In this document: in pieces, positions 9,093-19,597 of the stretch
Layout of the letters: each line of letters begins with the position of its first letter
How positions within the stretch are numbered: position 1 is the first letter of the stretch
Origin: Takifugu bimaculatus
Lineage: Eukaryota; Chordata; Actinopteri; Tetraodontiformes; Tetraodontidae
Assembly: GCA_004026145.2 (NCBI GenBank)
Contig: SWLE01000367.1
Span: 54,009 to 118,008 of the forward strand
DNA: 64,000 bases
Reading direction: 5' to 3'
Notes under the pieces: generated by a model
What the model saw: only the letters and a program-made list of their open reading frames with translations
Told to the model about the DNA's origin: nothing
Database searches by the model: none
Program-made: the position numbers and the translations under genes

Positions 9093-9985
9093 CTGTAATA
9101 AAGGCATGGATAGAGGTGTAATAAAGGCATGGACAGAGGTGTAATAAAGGCATGGATAGAGGTGTAATAAAGGCATGGATAGAAGTGTAATAAAGGCATG
9201 GACAGAGGTGTAATAAAGGCATGGATAGAGGTGTAATAAAGGCATGGAAAGAGGTGTAATAAAGGCATGGATAGAGGTGTAATAAAGGGATGGATAGAGG
9301 TGTAATAAAGGCATGGATAGAAGTGTAATAAAGGCATGGACAGAGGTGTAATAAAGGCATGGATAGAGGTGTAATAACGGCATGGAAAGAGGTGTAATAA
9401 AGGCATGGATAGAGGTGTAATAAAGGGATGGATAGAGGTGTAATAAAGGCATGGATGGAGGTGTAATAAAGGCATGGATAGAGGTGTAATAAAGGCATGG
9501 ATATAGGTGTAATAAAGGCATGGATGGAGGTGTAATAAAGGCATGGATAGAGGTGTAATAAAGGCATGGATAGAGGTGTAATAAAGGCATGGATGGAGGT
9601 GTAATGAAGGCATGGATAGAGGTGTAATAAAGGCATGGATAGAGGTGTAATAAAGGCATGGATATAGGTGTAATAAAGGCATGGATGGAGGTGTAATAAA
9701 GGCATGGATAGAGGTGTAATAAAGGCATGGATAGAGGTGTAATAAAGGCATGGATGGAGGTGTAATAAAGGCATTGCTGGAGGTGTTATGAAGGCATGGA
9801 TGGAGGTGTTATAAAGGCATGGATAGAGGTGTAATAAAGGCATGGATGGAGGTGTTATAAAGGCATGGATAGAGGTGTAATAAAGGCATGGAGAGAGGTG
9901 TAATAAAGGCATGGATAGAGGTGTAATAAAGGCATGGATGGAGGTGTAATAAAGGCATGGATAGAGGTGTAATAAAGGCACGGAT
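9093..9985 (+). repeat. 23-bp VNTR GGTGTAATAAAGGCATGGATAGA, unit B
   Basis: About 38-39 tandem units of 23 bp in intron 1. Almost every unit has AATAAA, the canonical poly(A) hexamer, on the transcribed sense strand, followed by G/T-rich GAGGTGT. The same array has about 18 units in C (25485-25893) and about three in D (48085-48155). Minus-strand HLYPCLYYTS frames are artefacts of the repeat. Confidence 0.95.
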
Positions 9986-10590
9986 GAGAGCTTCAAAGTG
10001 CTGCCGTGAGATGTTTTCACCACCTGCAGCCAAGCACCATCATAACGACTAACGTCATTAAAATTTAGAGTTAACTGTTACCAAGACACACAGGAAGTGG
10101 TCTGACTGAGGAGGCATGCTTAGGGTTAGGGTTAACCCATCCTTCCAGATGAAGCTGCACCGCCTTTTCTTGGAATGGAGGTTTGTCTCCTATCAAGTTC
10201 AGAACTCATGATCAACCCTTCGGACCTGCTGAGACCCGCCACCACTTTCATTGTTTTTCCTGATCTGGAATCAGTGAAACTTGATCCAGTCTGAAACTTT
10301 GAGCGTCAGATCTCAACAGCAGCATCAACAGCAAATTGCTGCAGCGTCAGTCTGAAAGAATTCCAGTCGTACCTGCTTTAAATGCTCTTCTGAGTTCTTT
10401 ACTTAAGTTTTTGGGATTGTTTTACTCCAGTGATGCTGTTCTTGTCTTTTTGAAATGTGAGGTCCAACTGGACCTGAGAAGAAGATAAACTGTAAAACAT
10501 CAGCTCAAAGCACTCTGGAATAAATATATAATATATTCATATCTGCTGAATATATCGACTAACACATGTGCATGTATATTTTGCTTTAAG
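9986..10590 (+). other. intron 1, last part, unit B
   Basis: About 600 bp of unique intron, nearly identical in B, C and D. It includes GCTTAGGGTTAGGGTTAACCC (two telomere-like hexamers) near 10120 and ends in the acceptor TATTTTGCTTTAAG. No gene is seen. Confidence 0.65.
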
Positions 10591-12459
10591 GTCCCACATG
10601 TGAACACGTCCCCATCGGCTCTCATCAATCAAACCTTCAGTCAAACCTGAGGAGCAAGTTTATGTGTGTGCAGGAAGGCTGCGATGAGAAGGTAGACGAG
10701 CAACGGCTGGACGACGTCTACACACAGCTGTACGTCACCACCGGTGGCGACATACACATCAATGCTCAGCACGAGGTCACTCAGATTGACATGGTTGGGA
10801 ACCCTTCAGACACAGAACAACCCATTAGTCCCAGTGACCTGTTTACACCTCCAGCTGGGAAATATAAACCCATAAGAACTGTTCTGACCAACGGAAATGC
10901 AGGAATTGGCAAAACCTTTCTAATCCGCAAGTTTGTGTTGGACTTGGCAGAACAACGAGCCAATCAAGACGTGCATCTCATATTGCCGTTCACCTTTCGC
11001 CACCTGAACCAGTTGAAGAAGAAAGACCGATCCTTGGCTGAACTCACTCATGAGTGCTTCCAAGAGTTCAGGGCCATTCAAATAGAGGCTCTTAACAGCA
11101 TCTTTACAGCTCTGCAGTCATCAGGAGACGCCAATTTTGACAGTTGTAAATTCAAGCTTCTGTTTATCTTGGATGGGCTGGATGAGAGCCGACTAGAAAT
11201 GGACACCAGAACCAATGAATTCCAGGAGGCGGATATAGATGTGAAGGCACCGTGCTCGGTGGAGGTCCTGCTCACAAACCTCATTAACAGAAGTCTTCTC
11301 CCCTCCGCTCGACTCTGGATAACCACGAGGCCCGCGGCAGCCAATCAGATCCATCCGGATTTTGTGGACATGAGGACAGAGGTGCGAGGGTTTACTGACG
11401 TGCAGAAGGAAGAGTACTTTAGGAGGAAGTTCAAGGACGAGGAGCAGGCGTGCAGGATCATCTCTCACATCAAGGCATCTCGAAGCCTCCATATCATGTG
11501 TCACATCCCAATCTTCTGCTGGGTCACTGCAAAGGTTTTTGAGGATGTGTTGAAGACGCAAGAACAGCTGCCCAAGACTCTCACAGCGATGTACATCTCC
11601 TTCCTGGTTGTTCAGTCCACACCGAAAAACAAGAGAGGAGACGGGAAACCTCCACAATGGAGTCCAGAGAGCCTTAAGATGATTCCAATTCTGGCAAAGC
11701 TGGCATTTGAACAACTGCAGAAAGGCAATGTGATCTTCTACGAGTCCGATCTAAGAGACTGTGGCATCACCGTCAGGTCGGCTGATGCCTACTCAGGAGT
11801 GTTCACGCAGATGTTCAGAAGGGAGCAAGGACTGTTCAAGGAGGAGGTGTTCTGCTTTGTCCATCTGAGTGTTCAGGAGTTTCTCGCTGCTCTTCATGCA
11901 CATTTGACATTCACCAATTCTGGCACCAACATACTGTCAGAAAAAACAACCTTATTACGTTATTTACGCTCTAAACTGTTCAACACCAAAATCAAACAGG
12001 CTGATTTTTACCAGTGTGCGGTGGACGAGGCCTTGCAAAATGAAAAAGGACACCTGGACCTGTTCCTGCGGTTCCTTTTGGGTCTTTCTCTGCCGACCAA
12101 TCAGGCTCTTCTACGAGGTCTAATTAACGGTGAAGGCAGCTCAGAGCCCAATCAGGAAATCATTGGCTACATCAAGAGGAAGATTGGAGAGAATCTGTCC
12201 TCAGAGAGAACCATCAACCTGTTCCACTGTCTGAACGAGCTGAACGATAGTTCACTGGTCCAGGAGGTTCAACAGAACCTCAGATCCGGAAGATTGACAA
12301 CAGAAAGGCTCTCCTCTCCTCTGCTCAGTGGTCAGCTCTTGGCTTCATATTACTGTCCTCAGGACAAGACCTGGAGATGTTTGACCTGAAGAAATACTCT
12401 GCTTCAGAGTGGGTTCTTCTGAGGCTGCTGCCAGTGGTCACAGCCTGCAGAAAAGCCGT
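10591..12459 (+). CDS. FISNA-NACHT exon of unit B, frameshifted near its end
   Basis: In frame with the PYD exon (GAAG|GTCCC). FISNA is seen as SNLRSKFMCVQEGCDEK and YTQLYVTTGGDI. Walker A GNAGIGKT lies at about residues 193-200 and Walker B LLFILDGLDE at about 281-290 of the PYD-started protein. NACHT hydrolyses or binds ATP and drives oligomerisation. The exon is 1869 nt against 1864 in unit C, because a CTCCT repeat is duplicated at 12311-12320. The shift leads to a stop at 12387-12389 and a predicted 690-residue protein that loses LRR and B30.2. The donor GT|GTAAGT follows at 12460. VLDLAEQ replaces the VLDWAEQ of units C and D. Confidence 0.85.
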
Positions 12460-12991
12460 GTAAGTGTTCTTCAGGTGTTCTGCAGGTGTCTGCAGGTGTC
12501 TGCAGGTGTCCGCAGGTGTTCCACAGGTGTTCTCCAGGTGTCTGCAGGTGTCTGCAGGTGTTCTGCAGGTGTTCTGCTGGTGTTCTGCAGGTGTTCTGCA
12601 AGTGTCTGCAGGTGTTCAGCAGGTGTCTGCAGGTGATCTGCAGGTGATCTGCAGATGTTCTGCAGGTGTTCTGCATGTGTCTGCAGGTGTCTGCAGGTGT
12701 TCTGCAAGTGTCTGCAGGTGTCTGCAGGTGTTCTGCAGGTGTCTGCAGGTGTTCTGCAGGTGTCTGCAGGTGTCTGCAGGTGTTCTGCAGGTGTCTGCAG
12801 GTGTTCTGCAGGTGTCTACAGGTGTTCTGCAGGTGTCTGCAGGTGTCTGCTGGTGTCTGCAGGTGTCTGCAGGTGTCTGCAGGTGTTCCGCAGGTGTCTG
12901 CAGCTGTGTGCAGGTGTCTGCAGGTGTCTGCAGGTGTCTGCAGGTGTCTGCAGGTGTTCTGCAGGTGTCTGCAGGTGTTCTGCAGGTGTTC
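12460..12991 (+). repeat. 10/11-bp intronic minisatellite, unit B
   Basis: Same TGTCTGCAGG/TGTTCTGCAGG array as at 1011, beginning at the GTAAGT donor and about 530 bp long, with variants such as GATCTGCAG and TCCGCAGG. Confidence 0.95.
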
Positions 12992-13177
12992 AGCAACACG
13001 CATCACATCTGGCAGCGTTTTAGGCAGTCGCAGTAGTTACTCCAAGAACTGATTTCATTCCGTATCATTGCACCTTCCGTCCTCATAAAGGTCAACTAAA
13101 GAAATAAGCCTGCGTCCCTGATTGTGCAGGAGAGAACCAGAAGGATTTCCTGCTTTCTTCTTCTTTTCTTTTTTCAG

Positions 13178-13351
13178 GTTGAGTCACTGCAATCTGACGG
13201 AGAGGAGTTGTGGAGCTCTGTCCCCCGTCCTCAGCGCCTCCTCCTCTAGTCTGCTAGAGCTGGACCTGAGGGACAATGACCTGAGGGATTCAGGGCTGAA
13301 CGAGCTCTCTGTTGGTCTGAAGAGTCCAAACTGCCGGCTGGAGATCCTCAG
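13178..13351 (+). CDS. LRR exon 1, unit B
   Basis: A 174-nt exon, phase 2-2, with LSHCNLTERSCGAL and LDLRDNDLRDSGLNEL, bounded by TTTTTTCAG and CAG|GTTAGT. It is intact, but lies downstream of the frameshift in this unit's large exon. Confidence 0.87.
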
Positions 13352-13584
13352 GTTAGTGCTCCTTATCAGCATCATCAGTTTTTCTAAATGGCAGCTTGAA
13401 ATTTTGGTTATCTTCCAAAAAGAGGAAATATCTTGACCAAAAATGCCGACCAGCCGACCACTGTTCACTCCCACAGCTTTTAAAATGACTTAGTCTGGTT
13501 CTGGTTCCTGTGCTTCGCTCCCCAGTCAGGTCCAGGCCCCGACACAGGACCCAGAACTTTGCATAAATGAGCTGTTAATTAGTG

Positions 13585-13589
13585 AGGAA

Positions 13590-13620
<31 letters not shown>

Positions 13621-13632
13621 GTGTGTGCGCGC

Positions 13633-13704
<72 letters not shown>

Positions 13705-13705
13705 T
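13585..13705 (+). repeat. (TG)n tract before LRR exon 2, unit B
   Basis: About 115 bp of TG with short CG interruptions, ending about 20 nt before the acceptor at 13723. Confidence 0.95.
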
Positions 13706-13723
13706 GGATGTGCTTGCATGCAG

Positions 13724-13897
13724 GTTATCGGGCTGTCTCATCACAGCAGAAGGATGTTCTTCTCTGGCCTCAGCGTTGAGGTCCAACCCAACCCATCTAA
13801 AAGAACTGGACCTGAGCTTCAACCATCCTGGAGATGTTGGAACGAAGCAGCTCTCTGCTGTTCTGGAGGATCCAGAGTTGAGCCTGGAGGTTCTCAG
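13724..13897 (+). CDS. LRR exon 2, unit B
   Basis: A 174-nt exon, phase 2-2, with LSGCLITAEGCSSLASAL and LDLSFNHPGDVG, ending CAG|GTAGAT. Intact. Confidence 0.87.
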
Positions 13898-14373
13898 GTA
13901 GATGCAAACACCCTCCCTAAAATGAAGACCTGATACTATTTATTGATGAGCATGGAGACCTTCCAGACGTTCGGTGGTTCAAGCAGCACATTGTGAGATC
14001 TGAACCACCTCTGAGCAGAGAGATGTGATGCTTTCTGGACCTTCAGGGTACGAGAACCCACATAAGGGAGAATAAAAGGGTCACGTCAGAGATACAAAAA
14101 GATCAGGTGATGCCAGCACAACCATCTGGGCTGCAGCCACTGCCTGTGAGGGAATCCTTAGAGAGAAATAGGCAAAGTTCTCCTCCATGACGTTGGCATA
14201 TGGAGAGATGTCACAAATCCAGCTTTGAGGTTCACAAACCGAATCAAGAGCAAACCGGTTCAGGCAGACCCAAAGTCAGGGACGAACAGTGTAGAGCTCA
14301 AGGTTGAGGTGGCATCTGTTGAACCTCTGTCCTGCCTTGGATTTCATTTCCTCTGTGTCTTCTCCCAATCCAG
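13898..14373 (+). other. intron between LRR exon 2 and linker, unit B
   Basis: 476 bp, nearly identical to 2478-2953 in unit A. No gene is seen. Confidence 0.7.
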
Positions 14374-14420
14374 ACTGGACCATTGTGGGAAAGAGAGACT
14401 TAAGAGTGGTCTGAAGAAGT
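14374..14420 (+). CDS. 47-nt linker exon, unit B
   Basis: LDHCGKERLKSGLKK between LRR and PRY, with acceptor CCAATCCAG and donor GT|GTAAGT. In phase with both neighbours. Confidence 0.82.
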
Positions 14421-14530
14421 GTAAGTGATCAACTTGATGCATCAGCACGTCACGCTCTGAAAAAAGCAGCAGTTAGTGGACTCAGTTGTGTTTCATGAGC
14501 TGGTTCCTGGTTCCTCCTCTCTCCCTTTAG

Positions 14531-15096
14531 ATCACTGTGAGCTCAGCGTGGACACCAACACCGTCCACAGGTCAATCCAAGTGTCCAACAACAGGGTGAT
14601 AACGACAGTGGCCGAGGACCAACCATATCCGGACCATCCAGAGAGGTTTCAGGACTGGCCCCAGCTGCTGTGTAGCAACAGCATAACTGGTCGCTGTTAC
14701 TGGGAGGTGGAGTGGACAGGATATGTTTACATTTCTGTAGCATACAAAAAGATCTGGAGACATGGAAGCAGTCCCCAATGCTGGTTTGGAAGGAATCAGC
14801 AGTCTTGGAGCCTTGTGTGTACTAACAGAGGTTACTCTGTCCTCCACGATAACAAAAGTGTAGCCCTCCTCACCTTCTCATCCACTGATCCTCGGAGAGT
14901 CGCCGTCTATGTGAACTACCCCGCTGGCACTGTGACCTTCTACAGAATCACCACCGACAGCCTGGTCCACCTCCATACGTTCACAACCACATTCACTGAA
15001 CCGCTGTTCCCTGGCTTTGGCTTTAGTTTATGGTCTGGGTCCTCGACCAGTTCCTCGGTGCATTTGTGTTCGACCGCAGGAGAAGCTTCCGTCTGA
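14531..15096 (+). CDS. PRY-SPRY (B30.2) terminal exon, unit B
   Basis: Intact frame from TTTAG to TGA, 12 nt longer than in units A and C because of a four-codon insertion (TSSS) near the C-terminus. PRY CELSVDTNTVH and SPRY CYWEVEW, ISVAYKKI, CWFGRNQQSWSL and VYVNYPAGTVTFYRI are present. Because the frame is lost upstream at 12311, this domain can only be translated if the frameshift is bypassed or absent in other alleles. Confidence 0.88.
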
Positions 15097-15619
15097 AGAA
15101 ACACGAGGGTTGAGCTCACGGCCTGAATATGAGTTCTAGACCTGCTGGATGTTCATCATGAAGGTCCCGTCTGTCCAACCAACCTCATCTTTCCTATTGC
15201 TGATTCCACAGGTTGTCAGGAGAGAGCAACGTGATCCTAGCAAAACTGGCTGTTTTTCTACACCTTTGTCCTTTATTTTTAATTTTCCTGGTGAGATTAA
15301 ACCTGTTTTTCCAAAGCGACTCAGCCAAGTTGGCCTCATCCTTCATGATCACCATGAGAACTCACAGATGTAAACAGTAACATAGATCCCAAGAGGAGAC
15401 AGAGAGCTTAGAACGGAGAAGAGCCAAAATTAACATCCAACATCAGAAAAGCAATGTCAATTCTCAATTTAAGGGTCTTGAATTGTCCAAGCGTGAACTA
15501 TGGGGTGTTTAGAATGTTATTCCACAGCCAGCTAAATAATCATAGAGCTCTGGAAAGGCTGCCATCTAGTGGAGCAAATGTTGTAGGCACCATATAACAC
15601 AACTGTGATCATCAGTATA
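15097..15619 (+). other. 3' flank of unit B
   Basis: Homologous to 3665-4200 of unit A; no gene is seen. An ATTAAA hexamer at about 15295 is a candidate poly(A) signal. Confidence 0.55.
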
Positions 15620-15857
15620 AGATTAAGATTAAGATGTACTTTATTTATCCCCGTGGGGAAATTGAATTATATTATAGTAGCAACCTATACAAAGTATAGA
15701 AACAGAATAAATAAATACGGATAAGATTAGAAGGTTATAAGCATATATACAGCATATATTATAAGCATATATATATAATATATACATAATATAATATATA
15801 CATATTATAAGCATTATAAGTATATAGACATAAATATAGAATAAAATAGAAATAAAG
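15620..15857 (-). mobile_element. Rex1-like LINE 3' end (5'-truncated copy)
   Basis: Starts with repeated GATTAA units and ACTTTATTTATCCCCGTGGG, the typical 3' end of fish Rex1-type LINEs read on the minus strand. The insertion point after ATCAGTATAA is the same as for the longer element in unit D (55202) and empty in units A and C. The rest of the element and the flank up to AATCAATAGAAAAATCAGG have been lost. Confidence 0.7.
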
Positions 15858-15875
15858 AATCAATAGAAAAATCAG

Positions 15876-16852
15876 GTCGTCAACGCTGTGCCGCTCCGCC
15901 CCCATGGTGACGGCGTCCACGGTCTGCAGCCTCCACCCGTCTCAACGCTGTGCCGCTCCGCCCCCAAGGTGAGGGCGTCCACGGTCTGCAGCCTCCACCC
16001 GTCTCAACGCTGTGCCGCTCCGCCCCCATGGTGACGGCGTCCACGGTCTGCAGCCTCCACCCGTCTCAACGCTGTGCCGCTCCGCCCCCAAGGTGAGGGC
16101 GTCCACGGTCTGCGACCTCCACCCGTCTCAACGCTGTGCCGCTCCGCCCCCATGGTGACGGCGTCCACGGTCTGCAGCCTCCACCCGTCTCAACGCTGTG
16201 CCGCTCCGCCCCCAAGGTGAGGGCGTCCACGGTCTGCGGCCTCCACCCGTCTCAACGCTGTGCCGTTCCGCCCCATGGTGAGGGCATCCACGGTCTGCGG
16301 CCTCCACCCGTCTCAACGCTGTGCCGCTCCGCCCCTATTGTGACGGCGTCCACGGTCTGCGGCCTCCACCCGTCTCAACGCTGTGCCGCTCCGCCCCCAT
16401 GGTGAAGGCGTCCGCGGTCTGCGGCCTCCACCCGTCTCAACGCTGTGCCGCTCCGCCCCTATGGTGAGGGCGTACGCGGTCTGCGGCCTCCACCCATCTG
16501 AACGCTGTGCCGCTCCGCCCCGATGGTGAGGGCGTCCGCGGTCTGTGGCCTCCACCCGTCTCAACGCTGTGCCGTTGCGCTCCGATGGTGACGGCGTCCA
16601 CGGTCTGCAGCCTCCACCCGTCTCAACGCTGTGCCGCTCCGCCCCGATAGTGACGGCGTCCACGGTCTGCGGCCTCCACCCGTCTCAACGCTGTGCCGCT
16701 CCGCCCCCAAGGTGAGGGCGTCCACGGTCTGCGGCCTCCACCCGTCTCAACGCTGTGCCGTTCCGCCCCATGGTGAGGGCGTCCACGGTCTGCAGCCTCC
16801 ACCCGTCTCAACGCTGTGCCGCTCCGCCCCCGTGGTGAGGGCACGCCGTCCC
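15876..16852. repeat. 62-bp GC-rich satellite, unit B
   Basis: About 15-16 units of the satellite described at 4830, the longest of the four arrays. GCTCCGCCCC occurs in nearly every unit, with CATGGTGA, CAAGGTGA and GATAGTGA variants. Confidence 0.93.
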
Positions 16853-17148
16853 GTCTAGAGCGGAGCGTGAACATCTGTGATGGCTTTGAAGAGTTTCTGT
16901 GTGAGACATCTGGTGATGTGACCAGCATCACCACTGTGTCCTCCACAGCCTTGATGGGGCTGAAGATCAGGTGACCCGACAGCATGGATCCGCTACACCT
17001 GCCTCAGGTAACCGTCTTGGTGTCGTCGCTCTAGAACGGAACCGTTTCATTCAGGGTGGCGCCGACGGCGATATGAAGCTGTTCAAACTGTCGACGGCAG
17101 AGCGGAGTGTGTTTGGGTCATGGTGGTGGAATTTTACTGCTGCTAGAC
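16853..17148 (+). other. shared flank after satellite, unit B
   Basis: Unique flank identical in arrangement to 5179-5480. It ends in the target site TGCTAGAC of the next element. No gene is supported. Confidence 0.55.
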
Positions 17149-17626
17149 CAGGGGTGGGCAAACATTTTGATTCGTGGGCCACAATGGGTTCTAACATTTG
17201 ACAAAGGGGCCGGACCAGGAGCAGATGGATGGATGGAGTGCTTTGGTAACCTCACCTCATTGGAGAAAAAATACACATCTTGGGATATGGAGAAAACATG
17301 TGCTTTCATTTCAAATGAAAATGAAGAGAAGCATTACAACAAAATATCTGACTTTGGAATGAGTCTTAAAACACTTAAAATCAAATGAATAAAATGTGCC
17401 ATTTTCAACCATTTCTATTTTAAAGCACTGAAAGTTCTGTTATCCTTCAGGATATCACCATCACTCTCCTCCTGACTGTCTTTTTTCTAGTGGGAAAACA
17501 CCAGAATTGCAGTGAAAATTTAACATTATTTAACATTTATTCATTTAATTTTTCAAGTTTGGCGGGCCGGATTAAAACGTTTAACGGGCCGCGTGTGGCC
17601 CCCGGGCCTTAGTTTGCCCATGCCTG
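17149..17626. mobile_element. non-autonomous hAT-type element (478 bp)
   Basis: Ends CAGGGGTGGGCAAAC and GTTTGCCCATGCCTG are imperfect terminal inverted repeats. A perfect 8-bp duplication TGCTAGAC flanks it (17141-17148 and 17627-17634). An 8-bp target site and CAGGG termini are typical of hAT transposons. There is no transposase, so this is a MITE. Units A, C and D have the empty site (CTGCTGGACCCTCGAG). Confidence 0.88.
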
Positions 17627-17644
17627 TGCTAGACCCTCGAGTGA

Positions 17645-18276
17645 TCGATATCCTAGTGTGTGTGTGAGTGTGTGAGTGGTGTGTGAGTGTGAGTGTGTGA
17701 GTGAGTGTGTGAGTGAGTGTGTGAGTGTATGAGTGAGTGTATGAGTGGTGTGTGTGCGTGTGTATGAGTGGTGTGTGTGTGTGAGTGTATGAGTGGTGTG
17801 TGTGTGTGTATGAGTGGTGTGTGTGTGAGTGTATGAGTGAGTGTATGAGTGGTGTGTGTGTGTGAGTGTATGAGTGGTGTGTGTGAGTGTATGAGTGAGT
17901 GTATGAGTGGTGTGTGTGAGTGTATGTGTGAGTGTATGAGTGGTGTGTGTGTGTGTGTGAGAGTGTGTGTATGAGTGGTGTGTGTGTGTGAGTGTATGAG
18001 TGAGTGTGTGTGTGGTGTGTGTGTGTGAGTGTATGAGTGGTATGTGTGTGAGTGAGTGTGTGAGTGGTGTGTGTGTGTGAGTGTATGAGTGGTGTGTGTG
18101 TGTGAGTGAGTGTATGAGTGGTGTGTGTGAGTGTATGAGTGAGTGTATGAGTGGTGTGTGTGAGTGTATGAGTGAGTGTATGAGTGATGTGTGTGAGTGT
18201 GTGTGTGAGTGTGTGTATGAGTGGTGTGTGTGTGTGTGAGTGTATGAGTGGTGTGTGTGTGAGTGTGAGTGTGTGA
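17645..18276. repeat. GTGT/GAGT/TATGAGTG low-complexity array
   Basis: About 630 bp of (GTGA)n, (GT)n and GTGTATGAGTG repeats. The minus-strand THTLTH-type reading frame is an artefact. This is the longest such tract; homologous shorter tracts lie in units A, C and D. Confidence 0.93.
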
Positions 18277-18643
18277 GAAGAATTATTGTTATTGTTGTTA
18301 TTAGTATTATCTTTAAATGCTATTGTATGCAGATTTTGAGTGTTTGAGGAACGTTGACAGGAAAAGCAGAACATGAGAGTGTTTCGTAAAAGTGCTGAAG
18401 CTGCTGACCAGCACCCAGATGTGTCCTGTTGGTCAAGATTAGAGAAGTTTGTTAAGATGGGAGCAGAGGTCAGAAGACAATGAGTGATGAGATCCTGTTT
18501 GCACCAATAAAAGAGGTGAGCGAGCAGCAGACGAACAGAGTTGAACTGCTGCTCGACTCTCTAGCAAGGAACTCCTGTTGTTTGTGTGGTTGATCTGAGT
18601 CTGGTGAACGAACAGCGCGGGTGATCAAAACTTCACCCTCACA
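18277..18643 (+). mobile_element. possible solo LTR-like insertion in the GTGA array
   Basis: A unique segment interrupts the GTGA repeat, starting near TGAGAAGAATTATTG and ending near CACCCTCACA. It contains CCAATAAAAGAGG (a possible poly(A) signal). The TG...CA ends and sudden change of composition suggest a solo LTR, but I cannot find a clear target duplication in the repeat, so this is tentative. Confidence 0.35.
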
Positions 18644-18955
18644 AGTCTGAGTATGAGTGTGTGTGAGTGAGAGTGTGAGTTAGTGTGTGAATGTGTCTGT
18701 GTGAGTGTGTGTGTGTGAGTGTGAGTGAGAGTGTGTGAGTGTGAGTGTGAGTGAGAGTGTGTGAGAACAACATCCCTCCCTTCCTCTCCCTTCCCCCTCC
18801 CTCCCTTCCTCCCTCCTTCCTCTCACTCTCCCTCTCTCCCTCCCTTCCTCTCCCTCCCCCCTCCCTCCCTTCCTCCCTCCTTCCTCTCACTCTCACTCTC
18901 CCTCCCTCCCTCCTTCCTCTCCCTTCCTTCCTCTCCGCCCCCATGGCTCCACCCG
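18644..18955. repeat. second GTGA tract and (CCCT)n tract
   Basis: GTGAGTGT repeats to about 18765, then CCCTCC/CTTCC pyrimidine DNA to about 18940. No genes. Confidence 0.9.
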
Positions 18956-19590
18956 TCTCAACGCTGTGCCGCTCCGCCCCCATGGTGAGGGCACGCCGTC
19001 CCATCTAGAGCGGAGCGTGAACATCTGTGATGGCTTTGAAGAGTTTCTGTGTGAGACACCTGGTGATGTGACCAGTGTCACCACTGTGTCCTCCACAGCC
19101 TTGATGGGGCTGAAGATCAGGTGACCCTAAAGTCTTTGATGTCTTCTGTCATATGTTTCTTTAGGCTGATTCTGAAACTTTGGCTTTTGTCCCCTTTCGT
19201 TGGTCCACGTTACTAATATGGGTATTATGGGCTGTCCCAGTCCCGGTCGTTGGCCTGTCAAATGTCACTTTGGAGCAGTTCCATCAGCCAACTAAACCAA
19301 TTCAAGTTAGTTGCCATTTCAAAATAAAGAGTTCAGAGTTAAGGGGTCTCACATTTGGGAGGTGCGTTTGGGCCCCATGTGACTAAAGCAGCTTTGAGAG
19401 AGAAGGTTGATGTAGGTTCATCCAGAAAATGATCAAAACAGCTTTCTGTGATCTGCTCCCCCACAACTATCGTTGCTCCTCTCTCTGTCTGATTTCCTGT
19501 CCCGTTACTGACAACCAACTTTGGACCATCGTTAATGACTCATTCAACCTTTAAACCATCTCCTGAACGATGGTGTTTGGGGACGGAGGC
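18945..19590 (+). other. second partial satellite unit and unit-C upstream flank
   Basis: About 1.5 units of the 62-bp satellite and its usual flank recur here, then a unique segment shared with 44720-45200. That segment holds a reading frame (from a TTG at 19180) with a hydrophobic stretch LLIWVLWAVPVPVVG followed by SNVTLEQF. It is also present at 44778 but diverges in its second half and has no ATG. I do not recognise it and do not call a gene. Confidence 0.45.
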
Positions 19591-19597
19591 TCTAAAT

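Noticed and set aside
8951..10033. Minus-strand HLYPCLYYTSIHAF repeat protein of up to 339 codons (also 25423-25940)
   Set aside because: A product of the 23-bp VNTR on the non-transcribed strand; repeat number differs freely among units and there is no codon-type conservation.
10120..10145. Interstitial telomere signal (TTAGGGTTAGGG; also 26036 and 48303)
   Set aside because: Only two hexamers, part of a duplicated intron present in B, C and D; no array.
11078..11714. Minus-strand reading frames opposite the NACHT exon (also 26994-27630 and 49258-49684)
   Set aside because: Shadows of the coding frame, repeated wherever the exon is duplicated, with no domain features.
16136..16405. Arginine/proline-rich HGLRPPPVSTLCRSAP frames in the satellite
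   Set aside because: The 62-bp unit is not a multiple of three, so the frame changes each unit, and open frames arise only from GC-rich composition.
15876..16852. Possible CRISPR-like array in the 62-bp satellite
   Set aside because: Units are contiguous and similar along their whole length, with no unique spacers, and the sequence is vertebrate.
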